64,000 bases of DNA from Clostridia bacterium. GTDB lineage: Bacteria > Bacillota > Clostridia > Christensenellales > Borkfalkiaceae. The notes below the pieces were generated by a model. The model made no database searches and was not told the DNA's origin. It saw only the letters and a list, made by a program, of their open reading frames with translations. The DNA is taken from contig CAAFYG010000028.1 in assembly GCA_900767195.1 (NCBI GenBank), positions 20,306 to 84,305 on the forward strand. The letters are read 5' to 3'. Position 1 is the first letter of the stretch. Every line of letters begins with the position of its first letter. Positions 27,815 through 36,756 of the stretch are shown here, one piece after another. Made by a program: the position numbers and the translations under genes.

Positions 27815-29452
27815 ATGAATTCTTTGATCGAAAAAATTTCAAATTTGCGCTCGGGAGAAACGCTTCTGCTCGAAAAAAACGCCGTATACAACGTTTACGA
27901 TGACGATTGCGTGCGCCTTACCGGTATATATTGCAGTAACACAACCACGAAAGAAGAAAACCCGACGGACGCGAAAAAAACGGCGATTTTTCTGCAAAAC
28001 AAAAAAAACGTTGTCATCAACGGTAACGGTGCAACGATTCTGGTCCACGGAATTCTCACGCCCGTGATTTTTCTTGGTTGCGAAAACATAACTCTGAAAA
28101 ATCTCACGATCGATTACGCTCGCCCTACGATGTCGGAATTCACCGTGCTTGAAAACAGGCATGGGGAGTGCGTACTTGAAATTTCGGAAGAAAGTTTATT
28201 CGAAATCGAAAACGGGTCGCTGTGTTGGGTGGGCGAAAGAAAAGCCGACGGCTCGCCGCGGTGGAAACATGCATACAAGGCCGACGACGTTTTATCGATG
28301 TATTTTTCTCCCGAAGAGAAAAAACTGCGTTTTTTAAAGCGAGAAGCGGGCGATAAGTTTCCGTCCGTTCCCGCGTTTTCCCGCGTGGAAAAAATCGGCG
28401 CGCGCATGGTTCTGGCTACCTTGAAAAACAAAGAAGCGTTTCTGCCCGAAGGTGCGGTGATTCAGACAAGGCGGGTTACGCGCGACGAAATCGGCGGCTT
28501 TTTTAATCATTGCAAAAACTGCGTATTCGAGGGGCTTCGAGTTGCGTTTTTCCACGGTTTGGGCTTGCTTTCGCAGCATTGCGAAAACATAACGTTTTTA
28601 AACTGCGATTTCACGCCGTCGCGCGGGCGCACATTTTCGAGCAACGCCGATCTTCTGCATTTTTCGGGATGCAAAGGCAAAATCGTTATAAAAAATTGTA
28701 AATCGTATGGCACGCACGACGATTTCATCAATGTGCACGGCACGCACCTGAAAATCGTTGCCGTAAACGAAAAGCAAAGGCGCGCTATCGTGCGCTTTGC
28801 AAACCCGAACAGTCGAGGCTTTCAAGCGTTTTCCGTGGGCGATACGATAGAATTTATCCGCAGGGATACATTGTTGCCCTATCACAGAACAAAAGTCCTG
28901 CGTTTTTCGAAATTAAACGATACCGACGTAGAATTAACGCTTTCTGCATTGCCTCATAAAACGGCAAAAAACGGAGTCTGCGCTCTCGCCGACGCGATCG
29001 GCGACGCGGTGTACAACTATACGCAGAATCCGCGCGTTCTGATCGAGAACAATTATTTCGGATATTGCGCGGCGCGCGGCGTGCTTTGCACCACCCGAAA
29101 GAAAGCCGTAATCCGCGGGAACGTATTTGAAAATATTGCGGGTGCGGCATTGCTGATCGAGGACGATTGCAATTTCTGGTACGAATCGGGCTATACGAAA
29201 AACGTGATTTTCAGAAACAACAAAGTGATCGACTGCGGTTTTGAAAACGGCGAAACAAACAGAGAAATTGCGGTTACGCCGAAAGTTTTAAGCGTTGCGC
29301 CGCAAAAAAGCGTGCACGGAAAACTGACGATTACAGACAACAAATTTTACGCTCTGACGAAAAAGCACGAATTTCTTTTCGAGCACATTCGCCGCGTAAT
29401 TTCTAAGCGCAACTTTTTCAACGGCGAACATACTACAAAATTTAAAAAATGA
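27815..29452 (+). CDS. GH110-like right-handed beta-helix alpha-galactosidase
   Basis: A 545-aa protein without a signal peptide. After an N-terminal cap, parallel beta-helix rungs start at NKKNVVINGNGATI. The region NADLLHFSGCKGKIVIKNC..GTHDDFINVHGTHL around residues 270-315 resembles the active-site stretch of GH110 exo-alpha-1,3-galactosidases, with the adjacent Asp pair as likely catalytic or binding residues. GH110 enzymes remove alpha-1,3-linked galactose, for example from blood-group B or Galili-type structures. Being cytoplasmic and clustered with esterases, it probably acts on imported oligosaccharides. Family assignment is from motif memory. Confidence 0.68.
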   Translation: MNSLIEKISNLRSGETLLLEKNAVYNVYDDDCVRLTGIYCSNTTTKEENPTDAKKTAIFLQNKKNVVINGNGATILVHGILTPVIFLGCENITLKNLTIDYARPTMSEFTVLENRHGECVLEISEESLFEIENGSLCWVGERKADGSPRWKHAYKADDVLSMYFSPEEKKLRFLKREAGDKFPSVPAFSRVEKIGARMVLATLKNKEAFLPEGAVIQTRRVTRDEIGGFFNHCKNCVFEGLRVAFFHGLGLLSQHCENITFLNCDFTPSRGRTFSSNADLLHFSGCKGKIVIKNCKSYGTHDDFINVHGTHLKIVAVNEKQRRAIVRFANPNSRGFQAFSVGDTIEFIRRDTLLPYHRTKVLRFSKLNDTDVELTLSALPHKTAKNGVCALADAIGDAVYNYTQNPRVLIENNYFGYCAARGVLCTTRKKAVIRGNVFENIAGAALLIEDDCNFWYESGYTKNVIFRNNKVIDCGFENGETNREIAVTPKVLSVAPQKSVHGKLTITDNKFYALTKKHEFLFEHIRRVISKRNFFNGEHTTKFKK

Positions 29453-29538
29453 AAAGATTCGTTTGTTTACCGTCAAATGTTTATTTTTTCGTCATTTTCT
29501 TATTGTTCGCAAAATAAAGGTGTCGTATTTATAAAAAT

Positions 29539-29576
29539 ATTATATATGGGTGCGCAAATTATATATGGGTGCGCAA
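29539..29576. repeat. Perfect 19-bp tandem duplication
   Basis: ATTATATATGGGTGCGCAA occurs twice head to tail (29539-29557 and 29558-29576). It lies immediately upstream of the recombinase-like remnant. It may be a recombinase crossover or binding site, or a replication-slippage product. Confidence 0.75.
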
Positions 29577-29589
29577 AAAGCACGAGAAT

Positions 29590-29730
29590 ATGAGGGCCGA
29601 CTTCTGCATGAGTAAACCAATAAAAAAAGATGCCCTTGAGAAAACGTTTGTAAGGGTGCTGAACGGACTTATAGGAGATAAGGCACAAATACTCGAAAAA
29701 CTACAAAGCGTGACCGTATGCGGAAGATAG
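29590..29730 (+). pseudogene. C-terminal remnant resembling a serine site-specific recombinase
   Basis: A 46-codon frame ending in TAG. It reads FCMSKPIKKDALEKTFVRVLNGLIG, resembling the tail that follows the zinc-ribbon of large serine recombinases (Cys, then a 'I.e..Le.aFv...n.l' helix). No catalytic N-terminal domain is present and no ribosome site is evident. It would be the end of a lost integrase or transposase. The call rests on one short motif. Confidence 0.35.
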
Positions 29731-29791
29731 TCACGCGGCTATAAGCGATTTTCCGAACCCTCCGGCTTCTCGCCCTGTTTCGTCGGAAAGC

Positions 29792-29833
29792 AAAAAACAA
29801 ACGCCCGTACCAATGCACGTGCGTTCGTTTTTT
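29792..29833. terminator. Bidirectional terminator
   Basis: Inverted repeat AAAAAACAAACGC (29792-29804) with GCGTTCGTTTTTT (29821-29833), loop partly self-complementary (GTAC..GTGC), T runs on both strands. It can end the plus-strand GH110 operon and also minus-strand reading from the scar region. Confidence 0.7.
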
Positions 29834-29947
29834 GGTGTGTCCGCCGGGGCTCGAACCCGGACCGGGAGCGTCGGAGGGCGTTAAATCTTACACCCTATGT
29901 ATATTTTTACGCTTTTTCTTCTATTTCTTGCATATTTTTATGCTATT
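29826..29947. repeat. Right att-like / tRNA-3'-end-like repeat
   Basis: On the minus strand it reads as a perfect tRNA T-arm (CCGGG TTCGAGC CCCGG) followed by an acceptor-like CGGACAC-A-CCA ending at 29833. The 5' half of a tRNA (which would need GTGTCCG about 75 bases away) is absent. It is followed by TTACACCC (29888-29895) and ATGTATATTTTTA. Direct-orientation partner of 265-412. Best read as a half-tRNA attachment site left by an integrative element; a dispersed repeat is the alternative. Confidence 0.45.
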
Positions 29948-29981
29948 TCTTGCATAATTGTTCTATCTTTTATATCTTGCA

Positions 29982-30033
29982 GGGTGTAAATTCTCTTGCG
30001 GGTGTAAACAGGGTGTAATTTTTCAGGGTGTAA
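29982..30033 (+). repeat. Four GGGTGTAA direct repeats (arm-site-like)
   Basis: Copies at 29982, 30000, 30011 and 30026, with an inverted copy at 29888-29895. Spacings are 18, 11 and 15 bases and the extended consensus is CAGGGTGTAAA. The same octamer appears inverted in the left att-like repeat (361-368). The arrangement resembles the arm-binding sites of tyrosine recombinases next to a core attachment site. Confidence 0.55.
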
Positions 30034-30218
30034 ACTTTCAACATATTTGGTTAACCTACATTTATGCATTACCGCTTATACGACATTTCAAATGTCTCAT
30101 ATCACACACATTACGGACGGTATTTCTCTCGCCTTTCGCCACGATTTTATTTGGTTGCAAAAATCCAAAATAAAAAGGTACAAAATAAATCTTGTGCCTT
30201 TTTGTCATTATTTTTTAA

Positions 30219-30455
30219 TTAAAGCGGTCTTTCGTTTTTATTATAAAACCCTGTACAGATAAATCCCACCTGTGCAAAATCTTTATAATTCGCCCGTATT
30301 ATATAATCGATGTAACTTTCTACCACTCGCACCGTAAGCAAATACCCTGCCGCATTCAGATGGCCGCCCATCCTATACTTATCATCAATCTCTTTGTCGT
30401 AAACAGGCGCATATTTTCGGAAATCAAGCACATATAAATTCTTAAAATGCTTGCA
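30219..30455 (-). pseudogene. 3' fragment of an SGNH-like hydrolase gene
   Basis: About 78 codons readable from near 30455 to the stop at 30219. The KYRMGGHLNAAGYL segment followed by a helical YIDYIIR tail looks like the C-terminal part (His block) of a GDSL/SGNH-type protein. The nucleophile half is missing and the fragment abuts the truncated GH13 gene, so it is the downstream side of a deletion junction. Confidence 0.5.
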
Positions 30456-30561
30456 TTCCTTTAATATCCCCTATGCCGTCGCCATCGGAGTCATAAAAAG
30501 ATTGCGGATAAATTTCATAAAAAACCGCCGTATTTAACCAATCTTGTGTTTTATTTTCCAT
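30442..30561 (-). pseudogene. 5' fragment of a GH13 (alpha-amylase family) gene
   Basis: ATG at 30561 begins 39 codons: a start with [20 protein letters not shown] and then GDGIGDIKG, the classic N-terminus of GH13 oligo-alpha-glucosidases. After DIKGM it runs into foreign sequence and stops at 30442. The remaining ~500 residues are gone. It followed the ROK kinase gene in the locus B operon (38 bases after its stop), so the operon has lost its end. Confidence 0.75.
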
Positions 30562-30598
30562 TTTTTGTTTTCACTCTTAATATATTTTAAATTTTCAG

Positions 30599-31561
30599 CT
30601 AATCATTCAAAGCTTCTGCTGCAACGATCGTTGCATAATCGCCGATTTTTTCACCGAGTCCGGCAGGTAAAATTTTTACTTTCGCCGGAATGCACAACGC
30701 TTCATTCCTCAAGCTTTTTTTCATCGCTTTTTCTATAAATTCTTGCGCGCGCATATACACCCCGCCTATTACTATTTTTTCGGGATTTAAAATATCCGCG
30801 ATAACGGCAAGTCCCCTGCCGAGATACTTGCCGGATAGCGCAAACACTTCCTGCGCTTGCCTGCTTCCGCTTTTGGCGGCAAGATATAACGATTTTGCCG
30901 TAATATCGTTCATTTTTTCAATCGCCGAACAAAATTCTACGGTTTTTCCCATCTGAAATTTTTCTTCCGCATAATTTTTCGCGAGTTTCGCTATTCCCGC
31001 ACCGCTGCAAAATCCTTCAAACGAACCTATTTTACCATAGCCGCAAGGTCCTTGATTGTTCAAACGTATATGCCCTACTTCTCCCGCGAAATTATTCGCG
31101 CCTGTGTAAAGTTTTCCGTTAAGAATCAGTCCTGCCCCCAAGCCCGTTCCGAACGTTAAAAATACCATATTCTGCGTGCCTTTTCCCGCCCCGTATTTCC
31201 ATTCCGCCAACGCGCAAGCATCGGCATCGTTACAAAGCTTTACGGGAATGTGCAGGCGTGATTTTATCATTTTTGTGATCGGCACTCTGTCCCACCCGGG
31301 AAGATTAGGTGGCGAAAGTATCAGTCCACGCTTACCGTTCAACGGTCCGCCGCAAGAAATACCGGCAGCCGTCAATTCATTTGTCGTCAGCCCATGACTT
31401 TTCAATTCCGCGTATAATGTGTCAAGCAGCCTCTCGATAACGCTTTCCGGCGTGCCGATTGTAGGGAATTCTCTTCGTTCTAAAAACGTTACTTTTCCGT
31501 CTTGACTATCCGCAAGAATTACGGCGCATTTCGTGCCGCCTATATCAAATCCCGCAATCAT
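30599..31561 (-). CDS. ROK-family sugar kinase
   Basis: A 320-aa protein with the start at ATG 31561, which overlaps the SIS gene stop (ATGA). N-terminal ATP-binding GFDIGGTKCAVILAD, sugar-binding ..ISCGGPLNGKRG, CNDADACALAEW, FLTFGTGLGAGLI, the EVGHIRL histidine and a modified zinc motif GPCGYGKIGSFEGFCSG. It phosphorylates a hexose (glucose, mannose, fructose or N-acetylmannosamine in this family). With beta-mannosidases upstream, mannose is a plausible substrate. Stop is TAG. Confidence 0.85.
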   Translation of the reverse strand: MIAGFDIGGTKCAVILADSQDGKVTFLERREFPTIGTPESVIERLLDTLYAELKSHGLTTNELTAAGISCGGPLNGKRGLILSPPNLPGWDRVPITKMIKSRLHIPVKLCNDADACALAEWKYGAGKGTQNMVFLTFGTGLGAGLILNGKLYTGANNFAGEVGHIRLNNQGPCGYGKIGSFEGFCSGAGIAKLAKNYAEEKFQMGKTVEFCSAIEKMNDITAKSLYLAAKSGSRQAQEVFALSGKYLGRGLAVIADILNPEKIVIGGVYMRAQEFIEKAMKKSLRNEALCIPAKVKILPAGLGEKIGDYATIVAAEALND

Positions 31562-32211
31562 ACAAGATCCTCTTCTATCCCCGCGCATAAAGCGTGATAC
31601 AAAACGATATGATCTTGCTGAACACGATAAGTTTCGCCATGCGTCGAACGCAGAAGAATATCGGCAAAGTTTCTTAATTCGCCACCGTTTTCTCCTGTTA
31701 AAATAATTATTTTCGCGCCTTTCGCTTTTGCGATTTTAGCGGCGTTACATACGGCTACGGAATTTCCAGATGTCGAAATGCCGATAAACACGTCATTTTG
31801 CCGTATATAAGCATAAGCTTGCTGAAAAAATACATATTCTCCGCCGATATCGTTATTGATTGCCGTCATAATAGCCGTCTGGCTTGTAAGGCTAAAAGCC
31901 GGAAAACCGATTTGCGTCTTTTCAATCAATGCTTTATCGCCAGGAAATTCTTTTAAAAAGCGATTTTTAAACTCTTTATCGACATTACGTTTTTTTAAAA
32001 ATGCCTTTACGAGTTCACCTACGATATGCTCGCTGTCAGACGCGCTGCCGCCGTTTCCACAAATAAAAGTATAGCCGCCGTTTTTGTAGGAAGAACAAAT
32101 CGTTTGTACTGCTTCGGCAATATAAGGCGCATTGTCCGCCAGCGAACTTTCGGATAAAATTTTGTCTATAAGCTTTAATGTGGTTTGTTTTAATGCTAAA
32201 TGTTCTGCCAT
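31558..32211 (-). CDS. SIS-domain phosphosugar isomerase (GmhA-like)
   Basis: A 217-aa protein with FICGNGGSASDSEHIVGELVKAF near residue 50, the sugar-phosphate binding signature of sedoheptulose-7-phosphate isomerases, and VFIGISTSGNSVAVCNAAKIAKAKGAKIIILTGENGG further on. In a glycan operon it may act on a mannose- or hexosamine-phosphate rather than heptose. Lies 5 bases after the GH2 gene and overlaps the ROK start by 4. Confidence 0.8.
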   Translation of the reverse strand: MAEHLALKQTTLKLIDKILSESSLADNAPYIAEAVQTICSSYKNGGYTFICGNGGSASDSEHIVGELVKAFLKKRNVDKEFKNRFLKEFPGDKALIEKTQIGFPAFSLTSQTAIMTAINNDIGGEYVFFQQAYAYIRQNDVFIGISTSGNSVAVCNAAKIAKAKGAKIIILTGENGGELRNFADILLRSTHGETYRVQQDHIVLYHALCAGIEEDLV

Positions 32212-32215
32212 AATT

Positions 32216-34435
32216 TTAATTTAAAATACCTGCCTTTCGGATAAATTCGGTATATTTCTTTCTGTCGCACGGAAATCCGCATAAAATTTTATGATTATAC
32301 ACGGTTTTTTGTGCCGCCCCTTCGCCGTAAATCAATCTTGCAATAATACCGATTCCCGCAGTTTTCACTTTACCTATACGCTGCAACGAAAACGGCTCGG
32401 ATTCAACCTTGCCTTCGGCAATAATTTTATCGGCATCGCTTTTCAGTTGATACTTACAATCGTATTTTTCCGTTGTATTATTCGACAAATACGCTTCGCC
32501 GTCATCACTGATCAGAATTTGCACGGGACTCTGCGCAGCTTTCATATATTTACACGCAAGTTTTTTGCCGCCCGCCGCGTCAATAACGCCCGATCCGTAT
32601 TCAAACCAACTGTCTTTCAATACCCAAATGATCATTCCGCCGCATTTATCGTTCAGCCGAGCAAATTCAATATATTTTTTATACGCTTCGCCCTGATAAA
32701 CCTGCGTAGCCAAAATAAATTCGTCCGCATCGTCCGGCACTTCGCCGAACAACAATTCCGTACCGGAAGTAAAACTGCCTTCCGTGGCAAAACAACGACT
32801 TTTCCATAAAGGATTATCCATTGAAACGGGTGCAAAATCTTCGCCTAAATATTTTACGATATTTTCTTTATTCGGCGCGGATGAAAAGCCCGACTCGGAA
32901 ATAAAATTGTGTTTTGCTATTTCAACTTTACGAAAATCACGGCGATACCACCAGAAATGGTCGTCCGGCAGATACGTCCGCGAAGAAACCACCTCGTCCA
33001 TAGAGTGTATAAACCCTATGCCGTATTCTTTTATAAAACCGGGCGTATATTCCGGCGTGCAGGCGATGTATTCCCGATACGGATCAAATCTTAAAATCAA
33101 TTCGGGAAACAATTTACGCGTAAGCACGTCTTTATTCGGATCGATATCGGCATACCGCCACGACCAATCCATTTCGTTCCCGCCGCAATACAAAGCAATA
33201 CAGCAATGATTATGCAGCCTTTTTATTACGGAAATCGCTTCCTTTTCCATCATTTCCGAAAAACGCTTGTCCTGCGGGTACACATGGCATGAAAGCATAA
33301 AATCCTGCCAGACAAGTATACCGTATTCGTCGCAAAGCTCATAAAATCTGTCCTTTTCGTATACACCGCCACCCCACACTCTCAAAACGTTGCAACCGAT
33401 TTCCGCCGCCGATTTCACCGTTTGTTCCAACAGCGCGTTGTCTTCCGAATGAAAGACAGAAAGGGGAATCCAATTCGCGCCCATCAACTTTACTTTATGT
33501 CCGTTGATCATAAAATCGAATTTGCCGTTTGCGCCGCCGATTTGCGTTCTGTCAAGCCGAATACTTCTGATGCCGTAACGGAATTTCTTTTCTGCTTTAA
33601 TCGTATCGCCTTCAAGAATGCAAACGGTTACGTCGTACAAATTCTGTTTTCCCACACCGTTCGGATACCACAAAACAGGATTATTAAACGAAACGAAATG
33701 CGTATTCGCTTTAAAATCGTCGTTAAAAATTTCTTCGTGCACGCTATTGCCGCACTTCATTGAAATTTTCACCCGATACTTTCCGTAAGAATCCGCAGGC
33801 GCGTGATAATCATAGAAAAAATGCAATTCCACGCGACTACTATCCGCATATTTCTGCCCGAGATATACGTCGTTGAAATACACTTCGTTTGGATAAACCA
33901 ACGTAACGTTTCCCACGATTCCGCCGAGCATTGTGCGCGGCATTATATCCCATCCCGATGAATGAGCGGGCTTACGCATATACAAAGTTTCGAAATTTTC
34001 CGGCAGACACGCCCAATGATTTGGCTCGAATTCTTCACGATATGCATAATTCCGTGCCGAGCGTAAAATAACTTCGAGAACGTTTTCGCCGTCTTTCAAA
34101 GCTTTACCCGCGGGAATTTTATGCTCGATAAGCGCATTGTCAGTTTCGCCGATTTTTACGCCGTTAAGATAATATTCGGCATAAATATCCACTCGCTCGA
34201 ATTCAAAATAGGCTTCTTGACACGCTTCCGCCCGAAAAACTTTACGAAAAAGATAATCGTTCCCCTCGTATTTTTGCGTTAAATACACGTTATTGTCGGC
34301 GTGTACGTCTATGCCTTCTTTTTTAAGAAGCTCGATTTCAAGATTGCACGGCACTTTCACGCGCATGATTTCGGTACGCTGGATTCCATCGAGCAGATAC
34401 AATTCAAAGTCGCCGTTTAAATTCATTTCAATCAT
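32216..34435 (-). CDS. GH2 beta-mannosidase-like enzyme
   Basis: A 739-aa protein, start at ATG 34435, which overlaps the preceding gene's stop by 8 bases. Sugar-binding domain (FRKVFRAEACQEAYFEFERVDIYAEYYLNGVKIG), Ig-like domain, then the barrel with VLRVWGGGVYEKDRFYELCDEYGILVWQDFM, the acid/base in CGGNEMDWSW and the nucleophile in ISESGFSSAPN. These match the beta-mannosidase branch of GH2. No signal peptide, so it cuts imported oligosaccharides. A tandem paralogue lies directly upstream. Confidence 0.87.
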   Translation of the reverse strand: MIEMNLNGDFELYLLDGIQRTEIMRVKVPCNLEIELLKKEGIDVHADNNVYLTQKYEGNDYLFRKVFRAEACQEAYFEFERVDIYAEYYLNGVKIGETDNALIEHKIPAGKALKDGENVLEVILRSARNYAYREEFEPNHWACLPENFETLYMRKPAHSSGWDIMPRTMLGGIVGNVTLVYPNEVYFNDVYLGQKYADSSRVELHFFYDYHAPADSYGKYRVKISMKCGNSVHEEIFNDDFKANTHFVSFNNPVLWYPNGVGKQNLYDVTVCILEGDTIKAEKKFRYGIRSIRLDRTQIGGANGKFDFMINGHKVKLMGANWIPLSVFHSEDNALLEQTVKSAAEIGCNVLRVWGGGVYEKDRFYELCDEYGILVWQDFMLSCHVYPQDKRFSEMMEKEAISVIKRLHNHCCIALYCGGNEMDWSWRYADIDPNKDVLTRKLFPELILRFDPYREYIACTPEYTPGFIKEYGIGFIHSMDEVVSSRTYLPDDHFWWYRRDFRKVEIAKHNFISESGFSSAPNKENIVKYLGEDFAPVSMDNPLWKSRCFATEGSFTSGTELLFGEVPDDADEFILATQVYQGEAYKKYIEFARLNDKCGGMIIWVLKDSWFEYGSGVIDAAGGKKLACKYMKAAQSPVQILISDDGEAYLSNNTTEKYDCKYQLKSDADKIIAEGKVESEPFSLQRIGKVKTAGIGIIARLIYGEGAAQKTVYNHKILCGFPCDRKKYTEFIRKAGILN

Positions 34436-36728
34436 TTTCAAATCCCTCAAAGTTGTCATATCCGCATTTTTTAAGCGCGGACAAATATTTATCAAACGAT
34501 ATGTCGATTAGCCCCGCGTGAAAATGATTCGTATACCGCTTTCCGTCGATTTCCCATTCAATCAGATAAAATTCTTTCCGATCGCCCTTACGGACAGTTA
34601 TCGCTTCTTTCGCGCTTTGCTTTTCCGCCGTCGCCATGCCGCTTGCCGCTTCTTCGCCGCCGTATATCCCCGTAATTTTATAATTGACCGCAACGTTTTC
34701 GTTCGTATCGTTTACAAGATAAACTATAACGTCTTCGCCGCGCTCGTCGCACATAAAACAAACGGATTGCTGACTCCGCCGTATATATCCGTAAGCCAGT
34801 TTTTTCACAAAATAATAATCGACAACCGCGTCGGATACTTGTTGCCACCCGTCGAGAATATTCCACCATATAATTCCGCCGGCGATATTGCGCCTGATCC
34901 TGAATCGTTCGATGAAATATTTCAAGGCTTCCGCCTGAGAAATCTGGCTTGCTTTTGCAAATTTCGTTAAATCGTACGGAACAAATCCGAATAAAGTTTT
35001 CACCTGATCGATCATCAGTCGTATTCTGTACTCGAACGGCTCGAATTCCTCGCTATCGCCCGAATTCGTACAATGTGCGAGATATTCACGGGTAGGTCTG
35101 CCGCTATCTTCGAAAAACTTATCGGGATTTTTCAAAAACTTTTTTAATGAAGACGGCGAAGGACACCCATAATACCCTGTTTCCGAAGCAAAAAGCGAAG
35201 GCGCGTTCGCATAAAAATCGCTTTTGAAATAATCGCGCGGTCCCCATAAATGATTTTCCGAAAGCAGGTATTCGTCTTGCTCGGATTTCGTGTTTTCCAC
35301 GAACGGCGAACTCGGCAGATAAGGGCGCAAAGCGTCGTGCATACGCAATACTTTCGCTATTCTTTCTCGCGTTACCGAATACAAAAACGGCGAACGATTC
35401 ACGCCGTTCCACTTATGCGCGATGTCGCACTCGTTGTCGCCTGCCCATAAGATAATCGAGCAGTGCTGCCTGAGCCGCTTCACAACGCATTCCGCTTCGT
35501 TTTCTATTCTTTTTAAAAACGACTCCGTTTCGGGGTATACCCCGCAAGCCATCATAAAATCCTGCCACACGAGTATACCGTTTTTATCGCAATACTCGTA
35601 AAATTCGTCGCTTTCGTAAATACCGCCGCCCCAGATTCTCACGCAGTTGCAACCCACTTCTTCCGCAAGCTTTAAGCCTTTTAACGAACGCTCGGTTTCT
35701 TCTGCGCGCAAAGCGTCAGAAGGCACCCAGTTTGTGCCGAGAATAAAAATTTTTTCCCCGTTTACATGAAATTCAAACTTGCCGTTTTCCGCCAACGCCG
35801 TGCGAACAAGTTCCACCGTTCTTATGCCGAAATTAAATTTTTTTTCGTCGATCGCTTCTCCGTTTTTCGTAAGCGTTACGGTAACGGCATACAAATTCTG
35901 CTCGCCGTAGCCGCGCGGATACCAAAGTTTCGGATCTGGAAATTCGATAAACGCAGTTTCCTGCGTGTGCCAAGGCGTATGAGAAAAACGAAATTCGCTT
36001 TTTCCGCACTTTCCGCAAGCCGTGATTTTATAATCGGAAATATCATCGTTGAAAGCAGTGAAATTATAATATAAATTCAATCGCGCTTTGCCGTCTTTCA
36101 CGTTCGCGGCGTAAAGATATACTTCGTTGAATTTTTCTTCTTTGTATTCTTCCAGCCGAACGCCGCGCCAGATACCGCCGCAAACAAATCTCGGCATAAT
36201 ATCCCACCCGAACGAAGCCGCGCTTTTCCGAAGCGCAAGCGAAGGAAAATCAAACTTCATTGCATGGCACATGGCGGGCAAGTACTCTTTTCTCGCCTCA
36301 ATCATCGCGGGATAAATATGTACAATTAACTCATTCCCCCTCTTTTGTAAGCCGCTAAGCAAAAAGGTATGCGAAATAAACATATTTTCGCATCTTCCCA
36401 CAATTTTTCCGTTTACGATAATTTCAGCAATCGTATCGATTCCGTCGAAAACAAGATTCGCCCTTTCCTTAGGACTATCAAACGAAGTAAAATACCATTG
36501 ATGACAGCTTTCGAACTTTCTGAGCGCGAAAATATTATCGGAAAAAGCGGGATTTTCAATTACGCCGTTCCGGTACAAAAGATATTCGAAACAAGACGGT
36601 ACAACGGCTTTCAGAAGCTTTTTATCCGAAAAGTCGCCGATGGCACGCGGCGAAAAATTTTCCGCCGCAGCTTGCTCGTTTTTTTCATAATACAGCCGCC
36701 ATTCCGACTGCGACAAGTTTTTAATCAT
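34428..36728 (-). CDS. GH2 beta-mannosidase-like enzyme, second copy
   Basis: A 766-aa cytoplasmic protein with the same plan as its neighbour: sandwich domain with WDIMPRFVCGGIWRGVRL, barrel with CVRIWGGGIYESDEFYEYCDKNGILVWQDFMMACG, acid/base in LWAGDNECDIAH and nucleophile in FASETGYYGCPS. The two copies differ enough to suggest distinct linkage or chain-length preferences. First enzyme gene of locus B, behind the intercistronic hairpin at 36757-36805. Confidence 0.87.
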   Translation of the reverse strand: MIKNLSQSEWRLYYEKNEQAAAENFSPRAIGDFSDKKLLKAVVPSCFEYLLYRNGVIENPAFSDNIFALRKFESCHQWYFTSFDSPKERANLVFDGIDTIAEIIVNGKIVGRCENMFISHTFLLSGLQKRGNELIVHIYPAMIEARKEYLPAMCHAMKFDFPSLALRKSAASFGWDIMPRFVCGGIWRGVRLEEYKEEKFNEVYLYAANVKDGKARLNLYYNFTAFNDDISDYKITACGKCGKSEFRFSHTPWHTQETAFIEFPDPKLWYPRGYGEQNLYAVTVTLTKNGEAIDEKKFNFGIRTVELVRTALAENGKFEFHVNGEKIFILGTNWVPSDALRAEETERSLKGLKLAEEVGCNCVRIWGGGIYESDEFYEYCDKNGILVWQDFMMACGVYPETESFLKRIENEAECVVKRLRQHCSIILWAGDNECDIAHKWNGVNRSPFLYSVTRERIAKVLRMHDALRPYLPSSPFVENTKSEQDEYLLSENHLWGPRDYFKSDFYANAPSLFASETGYYGCPSPSSLKKFLKNPDKFFEDSGRPTREYLAHCTNSGDSEEFEPFEYRIRLMIDQVKTLFGFVPYDLTKFAKASQISQAEALKYFIERFRIRRNIAGGIIWWNILDGWQQVSDAVVDYYFVKKLAYGYIRRSQQSVCFMCDERGEDVIVYLVNDTNENVAVNYKITGIYGGEEAASGMATAEKQSAKEAITVRKGDRKEFYLIEWEIDGKRYTNHFHAGLIDISFDKYLSALKKCGYDNFEGFEND

Positions 36729-36756
36729 ATTTTAAAATACCCGATAATGAGCCGAA

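Larger units (their letters stand above)
29453..30218. other. Scar region between locus A and locus B
   Basis: About 770 bases without an intact gene. It contains a 19-bp tandem duplication, a short recombinase-like remnant, a bidirectional terminator, an att-like/tRNA-end-like repeat and four GGGTGTAA repeats, listed separately. Between about 30034 and 30218 I see only AT-rich sequence. Confidence 0.6.

Noticed and set aside
29539..29576. CRISPR array
   Set aside because: Only two abutting copies of a 19-bp unit with no spacers and no cas genes; it is a simple tandem duplication.
29833..29922. Complete tRNA gene on the minus strand
   Set aside because: The T-arm and CCA-like end are present, but no matching 5' acceptor strand, D-arm or anticodon arm can be placed at the right distance. 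Only a 3'-end-like fragment is supported.
29982..30033. Plasmid-type iterons of a replication origin
   Set aside because: The repeats are only 8-11 bp, unevenly spaced, and no replication gene is nearby. The neighbouring tRNA-like core fits an attachment site better.
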